64,000 nt of DNA, taken from the NCBI GenBank assembly GCA_014529385.2, contig CM043947.1, positions 122,739,391 to 122,803,390 on the forward strand, in the 5' to 3' direction. Of the stretch, positions 35,301 to 43,920 are shown piece after piece. Each line of letters opens with the position of its first letter. Positions within the stretch are counted from its first letter, which is position 1. A program made the position numbers and the translations under genes. The notes below the pieces were generated by a model. That model was not told the DNA's origin and did no database searches. It saw nothing but the letters and a program-made list of their open reading frames with translations. This DNA is from Adiantum capillus-veneris. Lineage: Eukaryota > Streptophyta > Polypodiopsida > Polypodiales > Pteridaceae.

Positions 35301-35481
35301 AAAAACCATTATGGCGTTTGATGTGTTTGAAAAGTGGGGGATTGATGCAATAGGCCCGTTACCTATCACAAGCAGGGGCAAAAGCTATATCTTGACGGCA
35401 GTGGACTATCTCTCTAGATGGGCAGAGGCTATAGCAGTAAAACAGATCACTGCAAAGGATGTGGCAGAAATTTGTGTATGA
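32326..35481 (+). CDS. pol: Pol polyprotein part 1: PR-RT-RNH-aRNH-integrase N-terminus
   Basis: 1051 codons in the gag frame. Protease has YVDGGAQICVIT (about residues 43-53; DGG in place of DTG). An acidic spacer follows at about 160-200. RT spans about 290-500 with CVDFKPLN, LPFGLSNGPSFYQ and AFMDDFCVYS. The first RNase H (about 580-690) reads FYVNPSVGDDAIGAML, with Asn where the catalytic Asp is expected. A second, archaeal-type RNase H (about 731-850) keeps LFFDGSYR, DAEYATLEAG and KGDALLVVKQV; this double layout marks the Tat lineage. Integrase starts with an HHCC finger (about 937-980) and WGIDAIGPLPI. The frame stops at AEICV because of an extra base near 35468; the remainder continues at 35459-36304. 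Confidence 0.93.
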   Translation: MVNPMEKEPERDSVKVLAMDELPDICPIVDVWHKRKNLGQGYVDGGAQICVITHSCVEKMGLTVAGVSGFRIRLANHQKVKCLGVVKSLEVEAYDAKAVVDFHVMPARLGAYPIILGRPWLRAVGAVQDWQHGTISLYGKTGTKKLYNMDTRKRLEELYEDEDDSSDEDSSTVTDEDSDSTTSSDEDADVAFLLMDKEIQEIGLVAFANEVEDESEGPYEVIEGLMQTKVELSKKQELMTQMISGDLSTMEKEIYLHMLASFPDLFITSYEEIRGFKGKEMHIELKEGAKPVRQRLRRMGQEQMEALRVEVDKLLKAGFIVPVETTEWVSPSPKKDGKWKICVDFKPLNAATKKNSYPLPFIDQILDSVAGYERYSVCDGFSGYFQLKIALKDRTKTTFITPWGCYCYIVLPFGLSNGPSFYQERANWVLEPFIGSCVKAFMDDFCVYSSRAEHHEKLQMVLARYDECGGQLNPKKCHLAQPRVKLLVHMVSENGIEADPDKVKSIILLPSPTSTKQLATFIHKVKYMARFIPLSSQILYPLQQVAKHDPLQWDDKCEEVFQEVKEVLGGLSAMQAPDWEKVFYVNPSVGDDAIGAMLLQKGKGSHYMRPVYCASRVKLVAERKLSEVELVMASVIFACRRFRHYLLPRPFVFLTSYAFLPQLINGTNMSNVVKKWVIELQEFEFSFLVEDSTRATLADLLTYKENPLNVKEEVVRKVVEEVPQISNAHVLFFDGSYRKSHDAASGGIALYDPEGKLVCKRGFKLDAHSNNDAEYATLEAGLHICLKHGVRRLSIKGDALLVVKQVLGVWKSKNTSLKEMCFRIKGLLKKFEAWSIKHIERALNGEAHEAAQGMIGELFVLRTNLPLYHGQESLSQEEEFLLTGIIPKEIQKSKKYGFVRRAYRYKLIGDVLYMKGADLVLRRVPWREELYRVLEENHEGACGGHFALKITLHKILQEGYVWPSLHKDVHHWCRSCNRCQAFGKRVLKPELRKTIMAFDVFEKWGIDAIGPLPITSRGKSYILTAVDYLSRWAEAIAVKQITAKDVAEICV

Positions 35482-36304
35482 TGAAACATGTTGCAAGTTT
35501 GGGGTGCCATTAGAGCTACTTTCAGATAAGGGGCCAGGATTTAGAGCTAAACTGCTAGACTTCTTATGCACAAAGATGAAGATTAGGCACCAGCATACCA
35601 CTCCTTATTACCCACAGTGTAATGGCTTAAATGAAAGATTCAATGGTGAGTTGGTACAGATTCTTTCGAAAGGTGACAGAGCACCAAGGAAAGAATTGGA
35701 TTTGGAATTGCCTAGTGCATTATGGGCTTACCGTACTTCGGTGAAGACAGGTACAGGGTTTACTCCATTTCATTTGGTGTATGGAAAAGAAGCACTATTG
35801 CCTGTGGAAGTAGAGTTGCCTGCGGTCAAGATGTTAGAGAAGTTGCTTGGGCCGCCTAGTGATGCATTCAAAGAGAGGCTCTTGCAGTTACAAGAGGTCC
35901 AGTTGGATAGGATGAGCGCATTGGAGCATTATGGGCAGATGCAGGATAATGCTTTGGCAAAGATAAATGAAAAGGTTAAAAGTAAGGGTATCAAGAAACA
36001 TGACTTCGTTTTGCGCTACAATAGTAAGCTGGACAACACCTTCCAAAAGAAGTTTCAAATTAAGTGGGAAGGCCCTTTCAAGGTAGTGGAGTGTTCTCCA
36101 AATGGCACATATCAGCTGGCTAACCTGGATGGTGTTCTACATAAATCAAGGGTAAATGGGTTGCGTCTTAAATTGTATCATGCTAGATTGATGATGGTGG
36201 AGCAAGATGAGCTGTCTGTGGATCAAGCAGTGTTGGTGAGGGATGAGGAGACCTGTGATGCGGCGAGTCTCATATCTCTCTTTGCTGCTGCTGATCATGA
36301 ATGA
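35459..36304 (+). CDS. pol: Pol polyprotein part 2: integrase core and C-terminus (frameshifted)
   Basis: Continuation of integrase in the +1 frame. It reads VYDETCCKFGVPLELLSDKG (second catalytic Asp at about residue 23) and YPQCNGLNERFNGEL (catalytic Glu at about 59). The C-terminal tail has WEGPFKVVECSPNGTYQL. Removing one base around 35465-35470 would place it in frame with the upstream part, so the real product is a fusion and the ATG at 35459 is not a true start. Integrase inserts the cDNA into the genome. No other break is visible through the stop at 36304. Confidence 0.9.
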   Translation: MWQKFVYDETCCKFGVPLELLSDKGPGFRAKLLDFLCTKMKIRHQHTTPYYPQCNGLNERFNGELVQILSKGDRAPRKELDLELPSALWAYRTSVKTGTGFTPFHLVYGKEALLPVEVELPAVKMLEKLLGPPSDAFKERLLQLQEVQLDRMSALEHYGQMQDNALAKINEKVKSKGIKKHDFVLRYNSKLDNTFQKKFQIKWEGPFKVVECSPNGTYQLANLDGVLHKSRVNGLRLKLYHARLMMVEQDELSVDQAVLVRDEETCDAASLISLFAAADHE

Positions 36305-36331
36305 TCTAGCAGGCTAGGGGATGGGCAAATT

Positions 36332-37489
36332 ATGTCAGGAGTTTTTTGGAGCAAGGGATTGCGCATATGTACATATACATGCATGGTGCATCAAATAAAG
36401 GATTGTCCATTTTCCTTAGCCAGGTGGTTATGTAGGGCCCACATGTGTACAGGTAGGATAGGGTGTACATAGTGCATCGATTTTCACTATTACCAGTACC
36501 ACTGTGTTTTTCTACAATAATGAGGAGTTTATAGCGTGTAAAACTTCTCGAGGAAGATATCCGCGGGCCGACGACATGAGGTCAGCAGGTGCGTCAGATG
36601 GCATCTAGTGGCGTCAGGAGGGCGAACGAGGTCAATATTTGCACGCGGATGAGGACGGACACAACGTGGGTGTTTTCTTGTGAGAGTTATGCAGAAAGGT
36701 CATCATTAGGACCACTTTTTGGGGCCACTTCACGTGGTGGCGAGATGCATTATTGGAGAAAAGCTGAGTGCCAGGTGTGCGGATGATGCAAAAAGGTGAC
36801 AACTATGCACTGCGAGGTCAGTTTTTGGCCTGTAATTCGGGGTCCGTTTGAGGTCATCTAAAAGGCCAAGGGTGCCCAAGTAATAAAGCTAAGTGTGGGA
36901 ACTGAAAAAACAGAGAGAAGACCAGAAAAAACGTGGAGAAGAGAGGAGGAACAGCCGCAGGTGTGTTTTTGCTCATTTTGGAGCTTGTTTTGGCCGTAAA
37001 TTGCTCATCCGAGGTCGGATTTGAGCACTTTGACATTGAAGACTGGGGTTTTGGGCCGTTCCGGATGCAATGGCGCTGTCCATTTTGCCAAATTCCTCAC
37101 TCTTTTTTCGCTATTTTTCTGTGTAAGTTTCTCCTATGAGCGAAGTTTCTGCTCCAGTTTGTGATTATATCTGGCTTATTTTACCCATACTATGTGAGCT
37201 ATTTGCCCCATTGGTGTTGGCCCAAGCTCAATTGTATCTAAACATCAGAAATTCTCCTCTTTTGAGCTGAGTTTTTTGGGTGTGTTTGTGTGTGTGTGTG
37301 TGTGTGTCTGTGTGGAGTGGGCAAGTGGATAGTCTCTCTCCTCTCACTCCAGAGGTGTGTTCCCTGTCTCGGCCAGGCTAGTTGTGTAAGCCGAGTGGTG
37401 CCCCATAGTGTGTGTGTGTGTGTGTATCTTTACAAGAGTGTGTGTCGGGTCGTTATAGAGGCACTGTGTGTGTTTTTATCCCACTCACA
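36332..37489 (+). repeat. 3' LTR of the Tat-type element
   Basis: Proposed start TGTCAGGAG at 36332, shortly after a purine-rich ctaggggatgggcaaa stretch. The part from 36779 matches the 5' LTR (29207-29914), and the end ...CCCACTCACA abuts a LINE scrap at 37490. An alternative start is about 36778 (TGCGGATG), which would make both LTRs about 710 bp. I prefer the longer form because TGTCAGG is this window's usual LTR start. Confidence 0.75.
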
Positions 37490-38990
37490 GCATCCTCTCA
37501 CGATGCTCAACACAGTTTATAAGATCTTTGCTTGGCCTGTAGCAAATAGAATTACTCCAGTTCTGATGCAATGGATTTCCTCAGAGCAAAAAGGATTTAT
37601 AAAGGGACGTAACATTATGGAAGCAGTTATTTCTTTATGGGAGGGCATTGAATATGCCCAAGACTCCAATCAGGACTTTGTATTTGTAAAAGTGGACTTT
37701 GATAAGGCATATGATAGATCGTGTGGTCGTTCATCTCTTAATCTGGAAAAGATGGGATTTAGGCCCCTTTTGGTTAGGTTTGTAAGAACCCTGTTTGGAC
37801 ACGCCCGGGCAAGGATTGCATTCAATGGACTACTGTCCAACTACTTCTCTCTCAATCGTTCAGTTAGACAAGGCTGCCCCCTAGCACCCCTATTGTTTGC
37901 AATAGTGGCTGATGGCCTCAATTGTCTTGTCAAGGCCAGGATGCTGGAAGGTAAAATAAAAGGTATACAACTTCCCAACTCAGAAGGACAGCAATGTCTT
38001 TCACAATTTGTGGATGACACTAATGGGCTCTTGGCAAATGGAATTTTGGACTTGCCTCCAATTGTTTTGTACAGCCTCTGGCTCAAAGATTAATCATTCT
38101 AAAACAAGGGTGAAACAAGGTGATGTCCCTCTTCCTCAATGGCTCTTGGCCTCAGGATGCAAGTTGATTCTCCCTCACCAGCCATTTCGTCTGTTGGGCA
38201 TCCCTATGGGTTTTGGGATCACCTTGAAGGACAGATGGAAGTGGGTCTTAGAACGTTTTCAGTCAAAACTTGAAAGATGGAAAGGATTCCAAGGTTCTCT
38301 CATGGGCAGAGTGGTTGTTATCAACCATTTTCTCATAGCTTATGTTGTCTTCTTTCTCACTTGTTGGAGGCCCCCCGATGACCACCTAAAGGACATAGAC
38401 AAAATCTGCTACAACTTCCTATGGTCTCGCGACCCTCTCACTCAAGGCAGAGCAAAGGTGAGATGGGACATCTGTTGTCTGCCAAAGGACAAGGGAGGAA
38501 TCGGCTTCATTCATATCCCCTCTCTCTCCGACAAGATGGCTGTCAAATTGGTGGTCAGAGCTATTCACCATCCTCGTGAGGAATGATCGGTACTGCTTCT
38601 CAGGACCACAAGTAGATTCAGACTCTCACAGGCAAAAGGTTGGGTGAATCTTCCCTTTATCACCCTCTTCTTCAGCCCTCACCTCTCGTTGGCCACAGGA
38701 TCTGACTTAATGAGGTCCTTATGGGGAGCATGGAATAGACACGGGTTCAGATTGAGCCCTAACTAGAAATCGAGCCATAGCCAGCCTTTATTACTGAATG
38801 ACTCCATCTGGCTGCCCTGGGTCCCCTGCAAAGATGTTCAGGTGGATACTTCTAGACTTTCCCTCACCATTCACAACAAGGGAGTTCGCGTTTGGGCTGA
38901 TGTATGGTCATCGACAGCCTTTGACTGGCTCTCCGACCTGGAAATCTCTCTCAAATTTCAATTGAGGCCTTGGGAACTTGAGATAACATG
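37490..38990 (+). pseudogene. L1-like LINE reverse transcriptase and C-terminal fragment
   Basis: It begins directly at the LTR end with LNTVYKIFAWPVANRITPVL, then SEQKGFIKGRNIMEAVISLW, VKVDFDKAYDR, SVRQGCPLAPLLFAIVADGL and QFVDDTNGLL (catalytic palm box, FVDD for YADD). A frameshift near 38070 moves it to another frame with KINHSKTRVKQGD, FRLLGIPMGFG and GRAKVRWDICCLPKDKGGIG, and then a zinc-finger-like tail fades out near 38985 against a (GA)n array. The endonuclease half is absent, removed or displaced at the LTR junction. It is not the same copy as the LINE at 20400-25394. Confidence 0.88.
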
Positions 38991-39006
38991 AAAAATAGGT
39001 AGGTAG

Positions 39007-39008
<2 letters not shown>

Positions 39009-39061
<53 letters not shown>

Positions 39062-39224
39062 ATTGAAATGGTATATTAAATTTCTCAAAAGGGCCAAAAG
39101 GCCTATTAGATCAGAAGGAGAGAGAGAGAGAGAGAGATATGAAATTCAATTGAAACATGGTATATTAAGTTCCTCAAAAGGGTGAAATGGCCTATGAGAC
39201 CAGAAGATTGTGTCCATACATGTT

Positions 39225-39280
<56 letters not shown>
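39009..39280 (+). repeat. Higher-order repeat of (GA)n plus a ~60-bp unit
   Basis: (GA)n blocks at 39009-39058, 39117-39137 and 39234-39279 alternate with related unique-looking units (atggtatattaaatttctca, atggtatattaagttcctca). The microsatellite and its flank appear to have been duplicated together. Confidence 0.75.
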
Positions 39281-39283
<3 letters not shown>

Positions 39284-39439
39284 AAGTGAAATGAAATGTT
39301 ATGGTAATGTGCTCAAAAGAGTAGATCCGTGTGACCATAGAGGACATAAAAGAGAGAAGAGAGAGAGATTTCGGTCGAAAAAAGAAAAAATAGAGAGAAA
39401 AAAAAGGAAAATGTCACCATTAAAATTTGGAACGAGACC

Positions 39440-39442
<3 letters not shown>

Positions 39443-39501
<59 letters not shown>

Positions 39502-39584
39502 TTTGTATCAAATGTTTTTGTATCAGCACAAATGCACGATAACCAAAAGGAAAAATATACACATAAATTCCCCTCCTCCCCCCC

Positions 39585-39681
<97 letters not shown>
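39443..39681. repeat. (GA)n then (CT)n arrays in opposite sense
   Basis: (GA)n at 39443-39498 and (CT)n at about 39588-39681, about 90 bp apart. As inverted low-complexity arms they could fold on each other. Open frames here are only repeat translations. Confidence 0.92.
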
Positions 39682-39683
<2 letters not shown>

Positions 39684-39808
39684 AAGACGAAGCGGAACAA
39701 GCTGGCATTTGAGCATGGGTAAACAAATATCCGTAGGTTATTGGTGATAGTGTCCATCGTGTGTGTGTGTGTGTGTGTGTCATGGGGAGATGTATAGATA
39801 CACACACA

Positions 39809-39846
<38 letters not shown>

Positions 39847-39861
39847 TGTAATGGTGGTAAG

Positions 39862-39901
39862 GGCGAGCGAGACCCGCCGGTAGGCGGGTCGCGCGAGCTA
39901 G
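39862..39901 (+). mobile_element. Helitron 3' terminus
   Basis: A perfect 8-bp stem gacccgcc/ggcgggtc with a GGTA loop (39871-39890), seven bases, then CTAG (39898-39901) followed by T. This is the canonical Helitron 3' end (hairpin a few bases before CTRR, insertion next to T). The 5' TC end was not located; it should lie to the left, across the microsatellites. Confidence 0.7.
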
Positions 39902-40379
39902 TGAACATAACGCATACCTTGATATAGCCATTATACATTTTATTTGTGGATGCATTGCTATTGTCCATTTTTGAACCATCGGCATGAGATTTGAAGTTGC
40001 ATGATGGGGCAAGACTTGGATGGCATTGAGAACATGCCTTTTTATCTGATGAACAAGAAGGAATGAGCTTCCTATCTTCAAAGTCAACTTCTTGTATTCT
40101 TCTAAATCTTCCAAATCCTACACAAGCACGACATGTTTTCTCCGTGGAGAACATAAAATTTCTAGAGATCTAGAGTCTTTGAAGATCATCTAGGAACATG
40201 TCCCATAACAATAAGATTCAATGGAATTTTGATATCTTAGGCATCATGCTTTAAGATAAGCCCTCACTATCCAAAGAGTGGTTAGTATTATCTTTGGAGT
40301 ACTACCGTGATAAATGTCTTGTTTTTATGTCATTGGAGGAGGTAAGAAAGCTTGAACCATGTCTTTGGATAAGTGCTTA
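39902..40379. other. Unassigned region
   Basis: No coding sequence or repeat recognised between the Helitron end and the minus-strand LTR. Confidence 0.35.
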
Positions 40380-40670
40380 GTGTCTTTTTATTAACGTAGC
40401 TAAAGGCTAAAACACACTCACCTATCAAAACCTATCACTCTATCAATCCCTATCTTTGTGTCCATATTTATGTATGATAAATTACCCAGCCTTTCAAACG
40501 TGAAGAAGAGAGAAATAGAAAACTTATTGAAAGGGCAAGGGGACTGGAACATGTTCATCACCACCCAGCCATGCCCTATATAGGTCCTTGGACTTCTAAA
40601 TATAGGGACCCCCTTGACTGCATGTCCGTCCTGGCCCTTGGTCATGTCTGGTCCTACCATTGTCCTGACA
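40380..40670 (-). repeat. 3' LTR of a minus-strand chromovirus
   Basis: On the minus strand it starts TGTCAGGACAATGG right after a PPT and has an acctatatagggcatgg TATA-like stretch. The distal end near 40380 is a guess based on a TG start and loss of signal. Confidence 0.6.
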
Positions 40671-40686
40671 TTACTCCCCCCTTTGA
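40671..40686 (-). other. Polypurine tract
   Basis: The minus strand reads tcaaaggggggagtaa immediately before TGTCAGG, matching the chromovirus PPT at 3046. Confidence 0.75.
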
Positions 40687-40810
40687 GAAGCGTTTTCGTC
40701 CGTGAAAACACAAGTAATTTTTTCTACCGTAACATCCCTCATGGATCCAACAGTTCATTTGAGCGGAACCCGGTTCGATAGGAGGTTCAATGAAACCAAG
40801 AGTAACATCT
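40687..40810 (-). pseudogene. Chromovirus polyprotein C-terminal scrap
   Basis: The minus strand shows FIEPPIEPGS and, in a shifted frame, VFTDENASQRG, equivalent to the FIEPPTVS...FVFEDE ends at 19250-19405. It is too short and broken to function. Confidence 0.65.
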
Positions 40811-41049
40811 TGATTTTCTACATTGTTGTCCATTTGTAACTATCTGATGGTACCAGCTCCTATCCAAACATAGTGTGTAGACTCCATTTGGAACACTCAT
40901 GAGCATGGTAAACGAGTTTATCACAAAAAAGATGTACCAATAAGAGTACCTCTTATCACTTTCCATGAAAGTAACTTGCTGACATTACTCCCACTCATCA
41001 GCCAAGTTTAAGTCCTTGACTTTGCATATCCTTCAGCACCAGATTAGAC

Positions 41050-41339
41050 TTTGTAATCTGCCTATCCCCTTGGATAACTGACAGTACTGAGGTGTGTTCC
41101 CTCACACTTTGTAATCTGTCTATCCCCTTGGATAACTGACAATACTGAGGTGTGTTCCTTCACACTTTGTAATCTGTCTATCCCCTTGGATAACTGACAG
41201 TACTGAGGTGTGTTCCCTCACACTTTGTAATCTTCCTATCCCCTTGGATAACTGGCAGTACTACGGTGTGTTCCCTCACACTTTGTAAGCTACCTATCCC
41301 CTTGGATAAGTGACAGTACTGAGGTGTGTTCCCTCACGG
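41050..41339 (-). repeat. Minisatellite, 5 x 58 bp
   Basis: Five head-to-tail copies starting at 41050, 41108, 41166, 41224 and 41282, each beginning tttgtaa and containing ctatccccttggataa and gaggtgtgttcc. Units differ at one to several sites. It lies between two integrase scraps of a minus-strand chromovirus. Confidence 0.95.
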
Positions 41340-41449
41340 TTTACAGACAGTCGTCCCAAATGACTGATAAATGGGAAGCACAATATTGTGTAACATTGTT
41401 GAGGAATCAACAATGTCCGGAATAACCATCGTGGTTAACTTGAGAAATC

Positions 41450-41503
41450 CACAAACACCCAAACCGAGCCATGACCTCTATTGGGGATTAGTAGACCCAA
41501 AAG

Positions 41504-41510
<7 letters not shown>
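41450..41510 (-). pseudogene. Chromovirus integrase scrap
   Basis: The minus strand reads IPNRGHGSVWVFVDFS, matching the integrase piece at 18922-18980 (ITNRGHGSVWVL). A (CT)n array begins at its upstream edge. Confidence 0.7.
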
Positions 41511-41544
<34 letters not shown>

Positions 41545-41679
41545 CTCTCTCTCTTTCCCTATCCCTATTTCCCTCTATCTCTCTCTTTCTCTCCCTCTTT
41601 CCCTCTCTCACTCTATCTCTCCCTCTATCTCTCTCTATCTCTCTCTCTCTATCTCTACCTCTGCCCATCCCATTGAGTG

Positions 41680-41993
41680 CAATCCGCACCATTGCCTCCA
41701 TTCGTCTTAGCTCCCATTCTCTACACTGCGAGATAGGACGTTGGGGCACTAGCGAGGAGTCTCATCGACTTTGCACCTTATGCCCTCATCAAGTGCGAGA
41801 GAGTGAGTACCACACACTACTTGAGTGCTCAGCTTTTGACCACATTAGGTCCTCTTTTCCCCATATATTCAGCCATGAGCTCTCCCTACATACCTTCCTC
41901 TCCCAACCACGATGTGGACTCTCTAGTGCGACTCTCATTTCAGCCACTTTTGAGCATCGAGAGTCACTTATGACCTCCATTCACACCACGTGA
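41680..41993 (+). pseudogene. LINE C-terminal zinc-finger scrap
   Basis: RLCTLCPHQVRESEYHTLLE with CSAFDHIRSSFPHIF follows: two Cys pairs and a His as in the C-terminal finger of LINE proteins. The open frame continues leftward only through (CT)n translation. Pyrimidine-rich repeats enclose it on both sides. Confidence 0.65.
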
Positions 41994-42044
41994 CATGTTC
42001 ATTTGGTCCCATAGGTCATATTTGACCTTCGAGGACAATAATAG

Positions 42045-42046
42045 AA

Positions 42047-42080
<34 letters not shown>

Positions 42081-42246
42081 TTTCCTATCCCTATTTTCCT
42101 CTATCTCTCTCTCTCACTCTATCTCTCCCTCTTTCTATCTCTTCCTCTCTTTATCTATCTCTCTTTCTTTCTCTCTATCTCTATTCCTCTCTTTCTCTCC
42201 CTCTCTATCTACTCTCTCTTTCTCTCCCTCTTTCCCTCTCTTCCTC

Positions 42247-42285
<39 letters not shown>

Positions 42286-42880
42286 CTCTCCCTCTCTCCC
42301 TCTCTTTCTTTCTCCCTATCTACTCTCTCTCTTTCCCTATCCCTATTTCCCTCTATCTCTGTCTTTCTCTCCCTCTCTCACTCTATCTCTCCCTCTTTCC
42401 CTCTCTCCCTCTATCTCTACCTCTCTTTCTCTCCCTCTCTATCTACTCTCTCTCTTTCCCTATGCCTATTTCCCTCTCTCTTTCTATCTTTCTCTTTCTC
42501 TATCTAACTATTCCTCTCACTCTCTTTATCTATTACTCTCTCTCTATCTAACATTTCTCTCCCTCTTTATCTATTTCTCTCTCTCTATTTAGCATTTAGC
42601 TCCCTCTCTTTAAATCTCTCTCTATCTCTCTCTCTATTTATCTCCCTCTTTCTCTCTCACTCTCTGTATCTATCTCTCTCTCTATTTATCTCCCTCTTTC
42701 TCTGTCACTCTCTTTAACTATTTCTCTCTCATTAATTCTCTCCCTCTATTTCTCTCCTTCTTTATCTATTTCTCTCTCTCTATTTAACATTTACCTCTCT
42801 TTACCTAACATTTCTCTCCCCCTCTCACTCTCTTTATCTATTTCTCTCCCTCTCTTTAAATCTCTCTCTTTATTCATTTA

Positions 42881-42917
<37 letters not shown>
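42045..42917 (+). repeat. Long degenerate pyrimidine tract
   Basis: About 870 bp that is almost all C and T with scattered A, built of CT, CCT, TTTC and TATCT phrases ('tctatctctccctctttc'). Together with 41507-41660 it forms one of the longest low-complexity blocks in the window. No coding value. Confidence 0.95.
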
Positions 42918-42919
<2 letters not shown>

Positions 42920-43328
42920 CTCATTTAACACTATCCAAACAATCATTTCCAAAACGTGTCTAACAAATCAATCATTTTCGAATGTGCGTAGCAAAGCAAC
43001 TATTTTCAAACGTGCTTAGCAAAACAACCATTTCAAACAAGCCGTGTGAAAGACCCGTTTCCTAATGAATGATGTATGTTATAATAGATCTCTATTTTTT
43101 AATTTATGTATGTGTGTGTGTGTGTAGTAGAAAACAAAAGGGGAAAAGGGGAAGAGGGAGGATGTGCTTTTGTGTTTACCTGGTCTTTGTAGTGCAGTTG
43201 AGCTTTAAATAGATTGAGCGTCCAAAGAAGATGGCGGAATACCCCCTTGCAGAAACTTACACAAATTAAAACCCTCTTCGACGAAACTTGAGAAGCTTGG
43301 AGAAGGAGAGATGGGGAAGGGGAGAGTT
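42918..43328. other. Unassigned region
   Basis: Three loosely repeated 'aaacgtgtctaac/aacgtgcttagc aaaacaac' phrases at 42945-43035, then no recognisable feature. A tttgtagtg at 43186-43194 resembles a CACTA end but has no partner. Confidence 0.4.
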
Positions 43329-43356
43329 GGGGGGGGGGGGGGGGGGGGGGGGGGGG
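43329..43356 (+). repeat. Poly-G tract (about 28 G)
   Basis: An uninterrupted G run. Length is uncertain for technical reasons. Confidence 0.85.
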
Positions 43357-43444
43357 AGGCTTGTTGAAGGAGAGAGAGATGGAGAGTGGGGTGAGAGGAG
43401 GAGAGGGAAACTTGTGAGCGATGGCAGAGAGCAAGAAACACAGG

Positions 43445-43486
43445 GAAGGCAGGGTATGCTGCAAAAACGCGGCATACTCTGCCTTC
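43445..43486. repeat. 18-bp stem-loop near the CACTA 5' side
   Basis: Arms 43445-43462 and 43469-43486 flank a six-base loop (aaaaac). Sixteen of 18 positions pair and the other two are G-T wobbles on one strand. It lies just outside the ATTACCGC-type repeats of the CACTA element. Confidence 0.75.
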
Positions 43487-43598
43487 TTTCCTTTTTTTAG
43501 GCGCCACTTATTATCACGACTATTACCGCTCATATTACCGCGGCCAGTCATTTCAAACGGATACATGCAAATCCGAGGTTGCAGGAGGGGTGGTACAA

Positions 43599-43605
43599 CC
43601 CCCCC

Positions 43606-43636
<31 letters not shown>

Positions 43637-43646
43637 ACACACACAC
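43599..43646 (+). repeat. Poly-C (about 24) joined to (AC)n
   Basis: A homopolymer C run flows directly into about 12 AC units. Confidence 0.9.
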
Positions 43647-43920
43647 CCTTAGCTATACATTATTTCATTTTTTAGCCTTTTGAGTTTTTTTATGAAGATT
43701 TTTAATTTTTTATGGATACTTTATTTTGTAGCACTTTTAAATGTTTAATAATTGAATTTTTAAAATCTTTTTTAGTTAAAAAATCATTTTAACACTCATT
43801 GTCATTTATTCCCTCTGACTTTAACTATATGTAATTTTTTCAATGAAATTAACTGTAATTTTTCTAATGGAATTAAGTGTTTACGACACATGACTAAATA
43901 AACAACCTTTTGCGTGTGCA

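Noticed and set aside
37290-37490. Possible N-terminus of the LINE RT frame (MCVCVCL...)
   Set aside because: This part lies in the 3' LTR with its (GT)n run; real LINE homology starts at the LTR end, 37490.
39299-39837. Long open frames rich in Ser-Leu or Arg-Glu
   Set aside because: They are translations of (CT)n and (GA)n repeats in both strands, with no other sequence character.
40760-40790. ggttcgatagg considered as a tRNA T-loop
   Set aside because: No cloverleaf could be built around it; it lies in chromovirus tail sequence.
41050-41339. Regularly spaced repeats considered as a CRISPR array
   Set aside because: The 58-bp units abut one another without spacers, in a eukaryotic retroelement context.
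41995-42507. 170-codon open frame of Ser/Leu/Phe/Pro
   Set aside because: It is the pyrimidine tract read as protein; stops are absent only because of the base composition.
43186-43194. TTTGTAGTG considered as a CACTA terminus
   Set aside because: It faces the wrong way for the transposase at 43921-46153 and does not match the terminus proposed at 46960.
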